Assembly: GCA_010909165.1 (NCBI GenBank)
Contig: VJWM01000186.1
Coordinates: 372,001-436,000, forward strand
Direction of reading: 5' to 3'
Length of the DNA stretch: 64,000 bases
Origin: Anthoceros angustus
Lineage: Eukaryota; Streptophyta; Anthocerotopsida; Anthocerotales; Anthocerotaceae
The position numbers and the translations under genes are program-made. Each line of letters starts with the position of its first letter. Position 1 is the first letter of the stretch. The notes under the pieces were generated by a model that did no database searches, was not told the DNA's origin, and saw only the letters and a list, made by a program, of their open reading frames with translations. Shown piece by piece: positions 34,643 through 47,500 of this stretch.

Positions 34643-37600
34643 TGTAAATGACTTTTCTTGATAGCCAGCGCGCACAATCCGTGTCGTTGTAGGAAGAAGT
34701 CCGTTCCCAAAGGGAATGATAGGCCCGTTTACGCGTTTGGTGATTCTTACCGTCCTTAGCGCTCGTTCGGTCTCAACACACACTCTAACTACTCTGGCGT
34801 TCACTCGGGGTATGGCCAAGCGTTTGAGACCCGTTCGCGTCCGTATCGTTCACACATCCTTCACGCATCCGGTCCTTTCCTCTCTCCTCTCACGCTACAC
34901 TCTTGATCTTAGAAAACAGCGATTCTGTGATCGGACCTCCTCCGTCGTTCCGGGCCTCTCGTCCGGGCTCTACACACCCTCCGGAGTTCCTCCGGCTCAC
35001 GCGTTCGATCCGTTCGGTGTCGGACGCGGCTCGGGACACGGATCACGATCACCCTTCCCAGCACACACACCACAGCAGCGTTAAGTCCGTCACGGGACCT
35101 TGATCAATCTCCCGGGTACATCGTGCTCGGTGACTCGGGACTCACGTTAGCAGAAGACTCACAAAGTGCGCAGCAGCGGCATCAACACCAAGAAAGATGC
35201 TTTACTAGGCGACCTCGGCCCTCTTATCTGCGCCCAAGGTGGCGTCTTTATTACACCCCTATTACGGTGATAGCCTCGGTATACCCTAATCGACGCCTAC
35301 CCTATCCCCCTATCTCCTTCATGGCTGGGAAGGTCCACAGGCCCGCCTCGGAATGGGTGGTCAATCCCCGTCACAGCGGTTGTGGTGCACCCAATCGGAT
35401 GATCCGTGAGGCGGGCCCCTCCTCTCCCGGAATCATCGGGTTGGGCTCTGGCGGTCGACAACCGCCCGTTACCACGGCGTCATCCTCCTGGCCCCTCCAC
35501 AGGTCCTTGGGGGTGGGGCCACCGGCTATCGGCTCCCCTAAGCGTAAGTCGAAGGGGCTCCTCCTTCTTGCCGCAGCCCGGTCCTCGAGGTCTGTCTCGA
35601 CTCACGAACTTGAGTCGGCTTATTCAGGTCCGGCCCGGCTAGGTCCGACCTTGTCAGGTCCGGACCTCGGTCGGTTGTCGGTCCGGACTTGGTCGGACTT
35701 ATTAGGTCCGGACTTGAGTCCGGACTTCTTAGTCCGGACTTGAGGTCCCTCAGTCGGACAAAGTCAGGACTCCTCCGGGTTTCCTCCCTCACGGGACTCC
35801 TCCGTGGCTCTCCTCGAAGTCCTCAGCTCCCGATCGCCCGTGGCTCGCCGTTGGCCCCTCCTTCCATGGTGAGGTGCGGGGTGCTTACCTCGATCGCATC
35901 CGCGCTCCCTCGTTCTGCTCCTCGGTTGCTCCTCTCGCGCTCCGTCATCTCAAGCAGGGGCCACTAGGGTCCCTGTCTTTGTCCCGTGGCCTTCATCTCC
36001 TTGAGCCTTCCGGTCCGTCCCGTTTGCGGCCGTCGAGGCTTCTCGCCTTGAGCTCGTGGTAATAGGCAAAGTCAGATCGACTTGTTGAATTGCCTCTTCC
36101 ACGTGTGCGGGCACCGATACTCCCTCGCCATAAGTGTTCGGAGGTCTTTGCCCGGCTTGTTGGGCCACCTCTCCCCAGTTGTGGTGGGGCCGGGCTGTAT
36201 CACGAGGCTACAAGGCCTCGGTCACCTCCTGCAATGTTGCTCACTGCTCCGGCTCCGTCGTTTCCTTTGCCATGCTTACCGCCGCCAGCGGCGTTCCCTT
36301 CCGCCTTTCTCGGTGGACCAGCGGCTTCTTTTACGCTTCCGGTGCTCGCGCTCCGTTCATTACGGCCTTTAGCTCATGACTCCTCTCAGCGGTGAGATAC
36401 CTCCGTCCGACTCGGACTTCCTCCGGCTCATACAGCAGCGTCCAACTCCTTGGATAGTCGCCGATTTTCCTCCGTCTTGAGACGGGCGGGCACTCTTTTG
36501 TGCTCGGTCGTGGATTCTCTCGTTGAGAATCACTGCGCTCAAGCGCATCTTGGGTTGTAGCTCCAGTGTCCTTGTCCTCCATCTGCTGCCGCCTCCTTCT
36601 ACCTCCTGCGGTGTACTCGGAGATCCCTATCTCCCGTCGGCCTCCATCTCCTCCATGGCCTTTGTCGCCTTGAGTTAGCCTCGGTGCCTGTGACTCTCTC
36701 CACGGTTCGATCACGTCATGTGATCCGGTCGCTCTTTCGCGGCTTCCGCCGCCGCCTTTACAGGCCTCGCCCACTTGGCGGCTCTGGGCCGCCTCCGAGT
36801 CCCGAGCTCTCTGCTTGTGCCGGGCCTCTTGCCTCTGCTGCGCTTCCCTCTTACGCAAGGTCCTCCGCGCTTGGCCTCCCAGGCTTGCTTGTTTGCCAGT
36901 GAAGAACCTTAACCCGATCTGTGAACCGGGCCTCGCGCTCCGCCACCGGCGTTTCCCCTCGATCCGGCGAGGGACTCCGCCTTTCCTTTGCCCCTCGGCC
37001 GCCTTCACTTGCTCTTGGGTTCCACCATCCTCCTCGGGTGGCCTCCACTTCACAGGTCTTCTCCATGTACCGAGACCCCAAAGCATTCCGTCCATGGCGG
37101 TAGCATTCGCCGTGTTTCTTCCACGGCCGGTGAGGCCCCACAAAGTCCGTAGTGGGAGCCGGCATTTCTCGATCAAGGACCTCCATACCGATCCGAGTAA
37201 GTCGGGGGGGTTCTCGGACCTAATCGGGACCCTCGGGTCACGAGTGGTGGTCGAGTCTCACCCTCTTGGCCCTCTTGGCCTCTAACTCCTTTGTGCCCTC
37301 TTTCTCCACAGGGCTCGGAGGAGGTGAGGGGTCGGGAGCAAGCTCTTTTGCCCCTTCACAGCCGGGGGCAGGGGGCTCGAGGTGGGGCTGCCCGGTGACC
37401 TCCTGCTCCTTGGGCCACGTCCTTCGCCCTCCTTACGCCTCTTGACCTCTTGCCACTCAGGGGCGGGGGTAAGTCACTTAGTCTTTGCGTTGGTAAGCGG
37501 CACCGTCTTCGCCTCTTGCTCCCGGAGTTCGTCGGGGCTCGGTGTCGTTGTTGGTTTGTTACCGGTGCCGGGGCCATAGCCCTCGCATCGGCTCCCTCTG

Positions 37601-39029
37601 TCCTGCTCGGAGGGCACCAAAAGGAGGAAGGGAATCGCCTCCCAAACTTCCACAGGTGGTGAGGGGTTCGCTCGGCGTAGTCAGGAATCCCTCGTCCTCC
37701 TCCTCCGAGTCTTGGTCTTGAAGGGCGACCCCCACCTCAGGCGCCCTTGCACGCTCTACAGCGGGGCCTCCGGCCCCGCCGGGCGCCCGCTCAAGCTCTC
37801 CTCCTTGAGCTCGAAATGTCCCCATACATGAATCGGGTATGGGGTCGGCCGATGGCGAGGCTTCGCTCCTTAGCTTGCCTCCTGAACCGGGCGAAGATAA
37901 TCCTTCCCAGTCGCTCTCTTCCCCTGGGCGCATGCGAGAATACCAGCAGTTATCACCAAGGTGATCCACCTTGGTGGCGAGTTCAATGGACAATGATCCG
38001 GGCTACCGCCCTTACTCGGCATCCGGCGGATCGGATATCAACCATCCGTTGGTTGTCGCTGCGTTCGAGCCTCGGCCGCGGCGTGGGCCCTATCTTCCCC
38101 TTCGCCTTAAGGGGCTCGCACACGCCCCTTCTTCCTCCTTGGCGGTTGTAGGCCATCCTCGGGACCTCAAGGTCCATCGCCTCGGGTCCTCCGGAGGTTC
38201 TTGGATCGGACCTCCTTGTTGATCGCCGCGGCATCTTCGGGCAAACTCCGGACTAGTAGCGTTGTCAAAGGTCGACCATTTGGAACACGTCCAGATGCCA
38301 CTCCACCAATTCCCTGCTTCCTCCGGCCGGGGCCCGAAGTCCGGATAGCGCGGGTCACAATGTTTGCGCTCCACGAGGTCCATGGCTCCCAGACTTGGCT
38401 TTTGGGTGCCATTGCTTTCTCCTCCTCTCTTCTTTGGCTGGCGGCGGTCCGGCACGATGTTCCTCCTTCGCCCGCGTTGTTGCTCCAACCTTGACGGTGA
38501 CGCTCTAAAGTGGCGCCCAAAAGCGCGAGCGGATTGCGGGCGCAAGGGTGAGGGTATGCGGAGGCGGCGAAATGACCTCCCTCCTTGGCGCGCTTGTGGA
38601 AGTGCTGGGCGGGCGCCTCTTCGTTGTCCGTAGCGCGAGTGCATGGCTTACTCGACCCTACGCTTCCCGGCGCCGCGCGGCCGCGGGCGTGAATACCTGC
38701 CTGCGCCTCAGCAGGAGTCACAGCCTCTGCATGCCCGACCTCCACTCGGGGCCGTCCACGTGGCGCCGCCTCGTCATCCTCACGCCTCCGCTCCTAGGTT
38801 ACTTTCCGCGTACTTATCCTATTTTGACTGGGTGGGTTCGGACTTATCCGTTACTCGGCGTAGTCGGAGCTTGCCATAGTGGTGCAGGTCCGTTGTTCAC
38901 TCAGTCGGAGTATACTCGAGCCTCGTCCGGCGCTACCCCAATTTATTCCTCCTTTTCCGCCTTATTTATCCTTCAATCCTAAAAAGCGAAACCCTACTTA
39001 TTTCTTAACTCCCGAGTGCATAGCCCACA
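34643..39029 (-). repeat. Gypsy-2 3' LTR, 4.39 kb
   Basis: It aligns along its length with 44575-49226. Differences are dominated by 1-3 base indels. About 265 bp of extra length in the partner includes a partial repeat of CACACATACTCCTAACTACTC and the following promoter-downstream block near 44940-45000. Confidence 0.92.
35980..38700 (-). pseudogene. Coding-like body of gypsy-2 3' LTR
   Basis: Read on the sense (minus) strand from the right: APKSQVWEPW and NIVTRAIRTSGP near 38360-38400, NKEVRSKNLR near 38210, a Ser/Glu/Pro-rich middle (QDSEEEDEGFL near 37700), then GTQEQVKAAEGQ and a Lys/Arg/Glu/Gln/Ala-rich coiled-coil-like stretch, the longest frame being 281 codons at 36331-37176. The same blocks occur in three other LTR copies. 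No known domain is recognised, and frames shift at indels. It may be an LTR-encoded structural protein. Confidence 0.5.
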
Positions 39030-39045
39030 TACTCCCTTCTCTCAT
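39030..39045 (-). other. Gypsy-2 polypurine tract
   Basis: The minus strand reads GAGAGAAGGGAGTA directly before the LTR TGTGGG. Confidence 0.75.
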
Positions 39046-39069
39046 TGGCGTCTCCGCCAACACTATGAT

Positions 39070-40110
39070 ACTTCTTCACCCGCCACCCGTTTACCGAGTG
39101 GGCAGCTCTCCATCTAGGCGCCGTGGACGGACCCGTTGTCATATACTTGCACCACTTAGTACGGACCCATCCATCTCGGTGAAGTTTGCGGAAAATGCAT
39201 GTTGACTATCATAAAGGAGGGCGGTCCCTTCCTTTACATACTCACGATTCCATGATCGTGATCGTGCCAAATCTTTTGGTTTTGCACCTGCATCTTCAGG
39301 TGAGCTTCTTCCCATCCTCATGTCTTTGCACAAACCCCAAGAGTCGCTCGGTGGCTTTCCTCTTACGTCCCTTCCATCATTACTCGAAAAGTGGGCACTT
39401 CAAACTCTCGGCATTACGGAGAGTGTCGTAGGTCAAGTAAGGGTCCGTTGTGTGGTCACCTTCTCTGGTCCGGGCATACAGTCGGATGGACTTGGTATCC
39501 GATCATGGGCGTAGTTCACGTGAGTTTATTGATCTGCGGATGAGCCCATTTGTCTTCTCTGTCCCCATTGGCCTTAGGATTGTAGGGTGCCGTCTTGCGA
39601 TGATTGATGCGAAATACTCCGTCATGGCGGCCACCACATCATTAAGGAAATGGGTTCCCCTATCACTTACCAAGCTGCGGACATCCGTGCGGGTTATGAT
39701 GTTCTCGTCAGAATTTGGCCACGGTATTTGCGGAGTCCGTTCTTGCATACCGCCTCTACCCACACAGTGCGATGGTCCGTTGCCACCGGGATGTATCTCC
39801 TTTGTGTGTGTCTTGTCGTGGTGTATGGGTCCAACAAAGTCAATACCCCACTTTTCGAAGGTGCGGTGCCAATATCGGTACTAGCGGCCACGTGTCGTCG
39901 GGGTTGGCTTTCCGATCGGGACAAGCATCACACTTCTTCCTAAGCGGTGGGTGTCCCCATACATTGTTGGCCACCGGTATCCGCTTCAAAATCTTTTGGT
40001 GGTGACTGTCTTGCGTAGTGTCCACCCCAATCCTTCGTGCATTCCCTTGGGCTCCTGTCTGCGGTTGCAAGTACCTTCGTTCTACTCTCGGCCCTAATTT
40101 GAACACACAC
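39070..40110 (-). pseudogene. Gypsy-2 integrase
   Basis: Minus-strand order: a zinc-finger remnant ending KKCDAC near 39950, TTRHTQRRYIPVATDHRTVWVEAV (first catalytic Asp), SLVSDRGTHFLNDVVAAMTEYF (second Asp region), a conserved PKANGQTEKTN-like block in broken form near 39570, and a C-terminal MDGS/YDNGSVHGA-like tail near 39100-39170. Frameshifts separate the blocks. The core matches gypsy-1 at 57.2-57.5 kb. Confidence 0.85.
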
Positions 40111-40462
40111 CGTTGTACATTGAAGGGTCGAGCATAGTGCGAATGCCTCCCTCATCCGAGTCGGTTGAGAGCTCCATTCCCAGTACCGCTCTATTTCTTC
40201 GTGGGTCGGACGACGGCGGCCCTCCTTCTCCGCACTAAGGCTGCCAGTTCTCGTAGCTTGGGGTTCGGTCGGTGGGCTCCTCGGTTGTACTACTGCGGCA
40301 ACCAATGTCTCATCCAGGAGCGCATCTTCACGATCTCTCAACACACACTCTGTTTTCAATCGTGAAATCGCATTTTGGTCTTGCCTCCCTTGTCTTGTTT
40401 CCACTTGACGTGAACTCCTGCGGCAACAATATCCACCTTGCTATCCGTCCGGACGGTCCGTC

Positions 40463-40741
40463 TTATTCACCGGATGCTTGAGCAAAGTGGTCTACATAGA
40501 ACACAAACTCCAGGTAGTAGGTAGTGTCGAATTTCTTGGACATATACCATACCCGTGCTTGGCCTCTGTTGTGTATTTTCGTTCGCGTGGGTGGTATCGT
40601 AGTATACGGGATAATCCTTGTCGTCCTTCGGCCTCCGATAGCAAAGCGGACACATCTACATACACATGAAATTTCTGCTCGATCCGGTCCTCTTAGGACG
40701 TGCGCCAAGGTGTTACGCCCGAAGGCCTCCTCTCGCTCCAC
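40463..40741 (-). pseudogene. Gypsy-2 RNase H
   Basis: Frames include CVCRCVRFAIGG with GRRTTRIIPYY-type text, KKFDTTYYLEFVFYVDHFAQASGE. This corresponds to a standard Ty3 RNase H ending FYVDH-A. The last block is identical in gypsy-1 near 56550-56590. Confidence 0.8.
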
Positions 40742-40842
40742 ACCGGTCCAAACCTCCTCCTTGATGATTACATCAACTTAGCGCCCTCGCAAAGTCCTTA
40801 ATAAACCGGTAGTATCCCACCATTCGAAACCTCTCGGCTCCT

Positions 40843-41490
40843 TTAGGTTCGTGTTGGAGGCGGATGACCGGACCTTGTCTGGTCCACCTCGATTCCAGCG
40901 GCACCCGATGTCACAAGATTCCTCCTCATTCCAAAGTAGCATTTCTCGGGTGTAGGCTCAATTGAGTCTCCGGCGCTCAAGCACCTTCTTAGATGCCCAA
41001 GGTGTTTGTCACCTGCTCCCCATGCACACAAAATCATCCAGAATATCTCCATGAAGTCCCTCGAAGTCACGGAAGGCGTTGGTCACCATCGCATGAGCGA
41101 CCACAGGCGCTCGGTCATCCCAAAGGCACTTCTCTTGTAGGCAAGCGTACCCCACTCGTAGTGAAGGTCGTCCCGGTCAAACTCCCTTAGGTGCAATTGG
41201 TTATATCCGAGTAGCCATCCGAGGAAGGAGTAAGTAGTCCGTCCAACCACCTTGTCCAAAATGTCGTCTGAATGGCATCGGAAGTGGTCCTTCTCCGTTC
41301 GTTGAGCTTCCTCAATCTTGGCATACCGAATTTGTCTGTTTCTTGGGAACCACCACATAGCGACCCACTGACCACTCGCTGTTGGCGATGGGGAAAATGA
41401 TGTCTGCCTCCGGTACTTATCAAGGACCTCCTTCACCTTGATCGAATACTTGGGGTTGAGCTTGTATTGTCGGATTGGGGCACGCTCCAC
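40843..41490 (-). pseudogene. Gypsy-2 reverse transcriptase
   Basis: Minus strand: APIRQYKLNPKYSIKVKEVLDKY, EKDHFRCHSDDILDKVVG, YSFLGWLLGYNQLHL, WGTLAYKRSAFGMTERLWSLM, then DFMEIF and HLGHLRRCL near 40990-41060. The catalytic YxDD segment is damaged (FWMILCAWGAGDKHLG). The active site is therefore not intact as written. Confidence 0.88.
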
Positions 41491-42185
41491 GGCTTCAAAT
41501 CGATCTTATGCTCTCCCACTTCTTGAATGCCCTTCATGTCCGTGACCTTGAAGGCGAACACCTCATAAAACTCCCCAGCGCTTTAGTCCTTCCTTGGTCC
41601 GGAGGCATGCCTTTCTTAAACTTGAGAATTTTTGGCGGACCTCCACTTCTTCCACGTCGTCCGGGTTCACCGTCTCCGTTCCCTCGCTGCGTCCAAACCC
41701 CTCGTCCTCCTCTCGGGGATCGTCCTCGCATCCCCATTCTCTGAAGAGCTCGTCGGAGGTGAATCGTGTTACTCCTTGATGTCACTTTTCCTTGGTCCGA
41801 CTCTTGTTGTCTCCCCTTGTCTTTGGTCCGACCTCCTCTTCACTTCCTTCCTCCGGCCCGTTGTGGCGTTTACTCAAAACAATCAATCACTTCCGCACCA
41901 AAGGCATCCACGGTAGTCCATCTCCTCCTCGGACCCGGATCTTGGCGAAAGTCGCCTCCTCGGAACTATCTTGTTCGTCGCCGTGGAGTCCTCCATATAT
42001 ACCCTTGTAGTGCTCACGGTTTCCACAATAGGTGTCCTTGCTCCGGTGATAGCAACCTCCCTTCGCACCTTAGGGTCCCAGTCCACCGGCTTGAAGTGAA
42101 TCTCCTTCCTTCCAAAGTGTAGCTTTGCAGGCCAACCCGACCATGGCCGCCCAACACCTCATACCCTAATGGTCCGGCGGTTTGA

Positions 42186-42431
42186 TCACAACAAAATCCG
42201 GTTTGTAGGGTGCGCTATGGTGGCCAAGACTCGGTTAACTCCCCGCGGATCTCTTCTTGACATATACGCCATTCTCGAGTCTTCGTTGAGGTTGAAGGAT
42301 GTGAAGCCCAATTTTCGTGCGTGGCGGTGATGAGGTTGACTCGGACCCGTGTCCAGCAGTACATCCTTGATGATACATCCAATCTCCACTTGTACCACTG
42401 CTGGCAGGTCCGTATGGGACACCACCCTCAC
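42186..42431 (-). pseudogene. Gypsy-2 aspartic protease
   Basis: VVSHTDLPAVVQVEIGC, IIKDVLLDTG (active-site DTG in frame), then a broken SGVNLIT-like stretch, ARKLGFTSFNL and RVLATIAHPTN. It aligns with gypsy-1 32941-33360. Confidence 0.82.
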
Positions 42432-42439
42432 TTCAACTA

Positions 42440-44555
42440 CCCTTCACGGCTTTGGTGCTCATGTGGGTTTCCCCTAACGGCCCGGACCTCTTGTCGGTAT
42501 TTGGGTTATCCCTCGGTGTCGAGGAAAGGACTGGTCCGATTCATCATCGGTCCACATTAAAGGCGAGGCTTCTACCCCAATCGAGGATCCTGCTGCGTCC
42601 TCATCCTCTCCCGGGTCACCGTGTTACGGTATTCTCCGGATGCTTGCGCATTTCCTCCTGCAACATCTCGGTCACCTCCCGGACTACGTCCGGTGGAAAA
42701 CGTCGCCGTCGCGGGACCGTTCCTTCTCCACATCTGGAGAACTTCCTTGGGTAATCCCTCGCGAGCTGCCGTCCAGCCCTCCTTCATCGGTCGGATCCTC
42801 TGCTGGTATTTGGTTTGATTGCCTTCCTCGTGTGACGCTTCCGATCTTGTTCTTCTTCAAGCTGGCGCCTTTCTTCGCTCCTTCCTTGACTCTGATGACA
42901 CCTCAAGATTTCCATGACTCCCTTCCTTTCACCCCACCGTACCTTCTTGTTCTTTTCCATCTCGCGTACCTCAGGAATCTCTTCCCACTCCATGGCCCAG
43001 AGCATCTTGACTTGCCGTCAGTGCGGTCTTAGGAGGTGGCGTTGGTGGTCGAGTTCTCCGCTTGGTGTGGCATATCGTACACGTCCTTGTCGGGGTTGGG
43101 ACATAGCGTCTTGCTGTCATATGCCGGCCCTTGCATCGCCACCGGCTCGAAGTCCCCATTACCACCTCGTTGGAGTGCGGACACGCGTTGGAGTAATGGC
43201 GAGATTCCGTTCCAACGGACCACGGCCGTCGGAGGATACGAAGGGCTCCCATGCGGTCTTTGCATCGGTGGGGCCCGTTGTATTGGACCTCCGGTTGGCG
43301 GATACATGGTTTTGGGATATCGCGGCCCGGAGGGGCTTCACATGCACGATAGGCCTCTTCCTCCTCGGCCTCCTCCTCGTATTCGTAGTCCACTTGATGC
43401 ACGGCCTTGAGGCGGTTGGACTTCGAATGGCCGTGTTCTTGGCACCACGGCACACGCGTTCGCCGTGGTCGGTGTTTTCCGCGCTCGGTCCTTAACACAG
43501 TTTATCGCGGTCCTCTACTCTCTTTATCACTTTTCCGGGTCCTCCGCGGACACCGCTACCTCCTTTGAGGGAGTCGGGTCCGGAGCTTCTCGGACGATCT
43601 TGGTGTCACCACCTCCTTCTTACCACCTTCTTTTTAGCGGGGCTTTCTTGCTCTTCTTCTTGCGGGATACTCTTCCTCGCTAGAGACCTCCGTCTCTTCT
43701 TGGACTGCTCCTCCTCCGAAGACACCTCCGATTGGTCTTCCTCCTCCTCACGAAGACTCTTCCTCCTCGAGTCCCGAACCCCGTTTCTTCTTCTTCTTCT
43801 TGCCTCCTTGGATTTCTTTATCCTCGATGTAGCGATTCCTCGTAGTTTTCGGCCGCTCGACCGCCTTGCCACGTCCTTCTCGGCGGCGGGCGTGCACAGC
43901 CATGGGTTTGGCTAGACCGGCGCGAACCACCGTCCGCTTGCATCGTGGTATGGGTTGGATGCCGATCCTCGGGCATAGAACCGCTCGATGTCTGAGCCCG
44001 CTTCTCCTTCTTCCTCGCTTGATTTTCCAACTTTGATAATACCTCCTGGTGATCCCTCGAAACCGTTCTAAGAAGGCATTTTCAAAGCTTCAAGCGAGGC
44101 GGGTGGGGCATTCTCCGGTGGTCGGTACTTTCTCCGATACCATTGAGCGGTCCTCGGAGAACCCCTTGGAAAAGCTGGATGAGCTCGACTCCCTCTCCGT
44201 TGAAGTTGGCTTTGGACGAAGTCCTCCACAAAGGTCTCGCATCCCGCTCCTTCTTCCCTCCGAATATGGAGTCGCTTGTTTGGTCGTAGGGGCCATGGCT
44301 GCGCCATCGATGGGTTAGGCGTGGCATCCTACCTTCTTCCGTTGGCGTCCCTCGTACCCGTGCTCTTGGTCCGATTCGACCACGTTCTCCCTCCTCGATC
44401 GGCGGTGCTCTCTCGTTGGGTTTGGCGTCTCTCCTCTCACGGCTCGGGAGGCACGCGAGGTGTCCGATCCTCCCACGGTTCACTCTTGGCCGTCGCTCGA
44501 CCGCCACGCATTCACTTACCTTCTCTTCCTAAGGGCGCACTGCGGCCTGACCGAT
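42440..44555 (-). pseudogene. Gypsy-2 gag region
   Basis: Broken minus-strand frames between primer site and protease. Near 44100-44300 they read FVEDFVQ, GVELIQLFQGVLRGPLNGIG and a PPRLKL-like tail, consistent with a gag core. Basic and acidic low-complexity text (SRIKKSKEARRRRRNG, EEEEDQSEVSSEEEQSKK) lies at 43600-43870, and CTICH near 43090 may be a zinc-knuckle relic. Assignment is by position and by matching gypsy-1 31.1-32.9 kb. Confidence 0.6.
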
Positions 44556-44571
44556 TTCATTCCCGGCGCCA
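44556..44571 (-). other. Gypsy-2 primer-binding site, tRNA-Asp type
   Basis: The minus strand reads TGGCGCCGGGAATGA two to four bases inside the LTR edge. The GTT of the canonical TGGCGCCGTTGCCGGGG is missing, but position and start match gypsy-1. Confidence 0.75.
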
Positions 44572-44574
44572 AAA

Positions 44575-47500
44575 TGTGGCGGACTTTTCTTGATGGCGGT
44601 AGGCGCGCACAATCCGTGTCGTTGTAGGAAGAAGTCCGTTCCCAAAGGGAATGATAGGCCCGTTTACGTTTGGTGATTCTTACCGTCCTTAGCGCTCGTT
44701 CGGTCTCCACACACATACTCCTAACTACTCTGGCGTTCGTCAGGCCGGTATGGCCAAGCGTTTAGGACCCGTTCGCGTCCGTATCGTTCACATACATCCT
44801 CACGCATCCGGTCCTTTCCTCTCTCCTCTCACGCTACACTCTTGATCTTAGAAAAGGCCGCGGGTTCCCGGACCTCCTCGTCGTTCGCGGGCCTCTCGTC
44901 CGGGCTCTACACGCCCTCCGTTCCTCCGGCTCACGTTCGGTCTCCACACACATACTCCTAACTACTCACGTTCACCGTCTCGGTATGGCCAAGCGTTTAA
45001 GGACCCGTTCGCGTCCGTATCGTTCACCGCCTCACGCATCGTCCTTTCTCTCCTCTCCTCGCTACACTCTTGGTCTTAGAAAAGCGCGGTTCTGTGATCC
45101 GGACCTCCTCCGTCGTTCCGCGGGCCTCTCCGTCCGGGCTCTACACACCCTCCGGAGTTCCTCCGGCTCCACGTTCGTCCGTTCGGTGTCGGACGCGGCT
45201 CGGGGCGAGCACGGATCGATCACCCTTCCGCACACCACAGCGCGTTAAGTCCGTCACGGGACCTTGATCAATCTCCCGGGTGCCGTGCACCTTTCGGTGA
45301 CTCGGGACTCACGTTAGCAAGAAGACTCACAAAGGTGCAGCAGCGGCATCAACACCAAGAGAAAGATGCTTTACTAGGCCTCGGCCCCTCTTATCTGCGC
45401 CCAAGGTGGCGTCTTTATTACACCCCTATTACGTGATAGACCGGTATACCCTAATCGGCCGCCTATTTCCCCTATCTCCTTCGCCGTTGTAGGTGGGAAG
45501 GTCCACAGGCCCTCGGAATGGGTGGTCCAATCCCCGTCCACAGTTGTGGTGCACCAATCGGATGATCCGTGAGGCGGGCCTCCTCTCCCGGAATCACAGC
45601 CGGGTTGGGCTCGGCGTGGTCGACAACCGCCGTTACCACGGCGTCATCCTCCCTGGCCTCCTCGGTCCGCGGTGGGGCCACCGGCTCCTCCCCTAAGCGT
45701 AAGTCGAAGGGGCTCCTCCTTCTTGCCGCCGGTCCTCGAGGTCTGTCTCGACTCAGAACGAGTCGGCTTATTCAGGTCCGGCCGGCTGGGTCCCCTCGGG
45801 GTCGGACCTCGGTCGGTTATTAGTCCGGACTTGAGTCGGACTTATTCGAGTCCGGACTTGAGTCGGACTTATTAGTCCGGACTTGAGGTCGGCCTCCCTC
45901 AGTCCGGACAAAGTCCGGACTCACGCCACCGGGTTTCCTCCCTCACGGGACTCCTCCGTGGCTCTCCTCGAAGTCCTCCCTGTTCCCGATCGCGTGACTC
46001 CTTCGTTGGCCCCTCCTTCCATGGTGAGGTGCGGGGTGCCTCGATCGCATCCGCTCCCTCGTTCGCTCCTCGGTTGCTCTCTCGCGCTCCGTCATCTCCA
46101 GCAGGCCACTAGGGTCCCTGTCTTTGTCCCGTGGCCTTCATCTCCTTCAGGCCTTCCGGTCCGTCCGTTTTGTGTCGAGAGGCTTCACGCCTTCAGGAGC
46201 TCGGTGGTAATAGGCAAAGTCAGATCGACTTGTTGAATTGCCTCTTCCACGTGTGCGGAGCACCGATACTCCCTCCGCCATAAGTGTTCGAGGCGTCTTT
46301 GCCGGCTTGTTGGGCCACCTCTCACCCGGTTGTGGTGGGCGGTATCACGCGAGGCTACAAGGCGGCCTCGGTCACCTCCTGCATTGCCAGTTGCTCACAC
46401 TCGGCTCGTCGTTTCCTTCCATTGCCCGCTTACCGCCATAGCGCGGCGTTCCGCCTTTCTCGGTGGACGGCGGCTTCTTTTACGCTTCCGTGCTCGCGCT
46501 CCTCCGTTCATTCGGCCTTTAGCTCCGCTCCTCTCCAGTGATGATACCTCCGTCCAGACTCGGACTTCCTCCGGCTCATACATGGCAGCAGCGTCCAACT
46601 CCTTGGATAGTCGCCGATTTTCCTCCGTCTTGAGACGGGAGCTACTCTGTTTCGTGCTCGAGTCGTGGATTCTCTCGTTGAGAATCACTGCTGCTCAAGC
46701 GCATCTTGGGTTGTAGCTCCAGCGTGTCCTTCTTGTCCTCCATCTGCTGCCGCCTCCTCTACCTCCTGCGGTCGGAGATCCCCTATCTCCCAGTCTTGGC
46801 CCTTACTCCTCCATAGCCGCTGTCGGCCTTGAGTAGCCTCGGTACTGTGGACTCTCCACGGTTCGATCACGTCATGGTAGTGATCGCTCTTTGTGACTTG
46901 CTCCTTCGCCGCCTTTACAGGCCTCGCCCACTTGGCTCTGGCCGGGCCGCCTCCGCCAGTCCAGCTCTCTGCCTTGTGCCGGGCCTCTTCCGCCTCTGCT
47001 GCGCTTCCCTCTTCGCTGCAAGGTCCTCCGCCCCGCTTGGGCCTCAGCTTGCTTTGTTCGCCTGGTGAAGAACCTTGGCCCGGTCTGTGAACCGCCGGGC
47101 CTCGCGCTCCGCCACCGTTTCCCTTCCTCGATCCGGCGAGGGACTCCGCCTTTCCTTTGCCTCGGCCGCCTTCACTTGCTCTTGGGTTCCACCATCCTCC
47201 TCGGGTGGCCTCCACTTCACAGGTCTTCTCCATTGCACGAGACCCCAAAGCATTCCGTCCATGACGGTAGCAGCCGTGTTTCTTCCACGGCCGTGAGGCC
47301 CCACAAAGTCCGTAGTGGAGCCGGCATTTCTCGATCCAGGACCTCCATACCACCATCGGGAGTAAGTCGGGGTGGGTTCTCGGACCTAATCGGGACCCTC
47401 GGGTCGAGTGGTGAGTCAGTCTCACCCTCTTTGGCCCTCTTGGCCTCTAACTCCTTTGTGCCCTCTTTCTCACAGGGCTCGGAGGAGGTGAGGGGTCGGG

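Noticed and set aside
43600-43880. A nuclear protein with lysine/glutamate-rich tracts
   Set aside because: It lies within gypsy-2 between primer site and protease, and matches gypsy-1 gag text at 31.65-31.84 kb.
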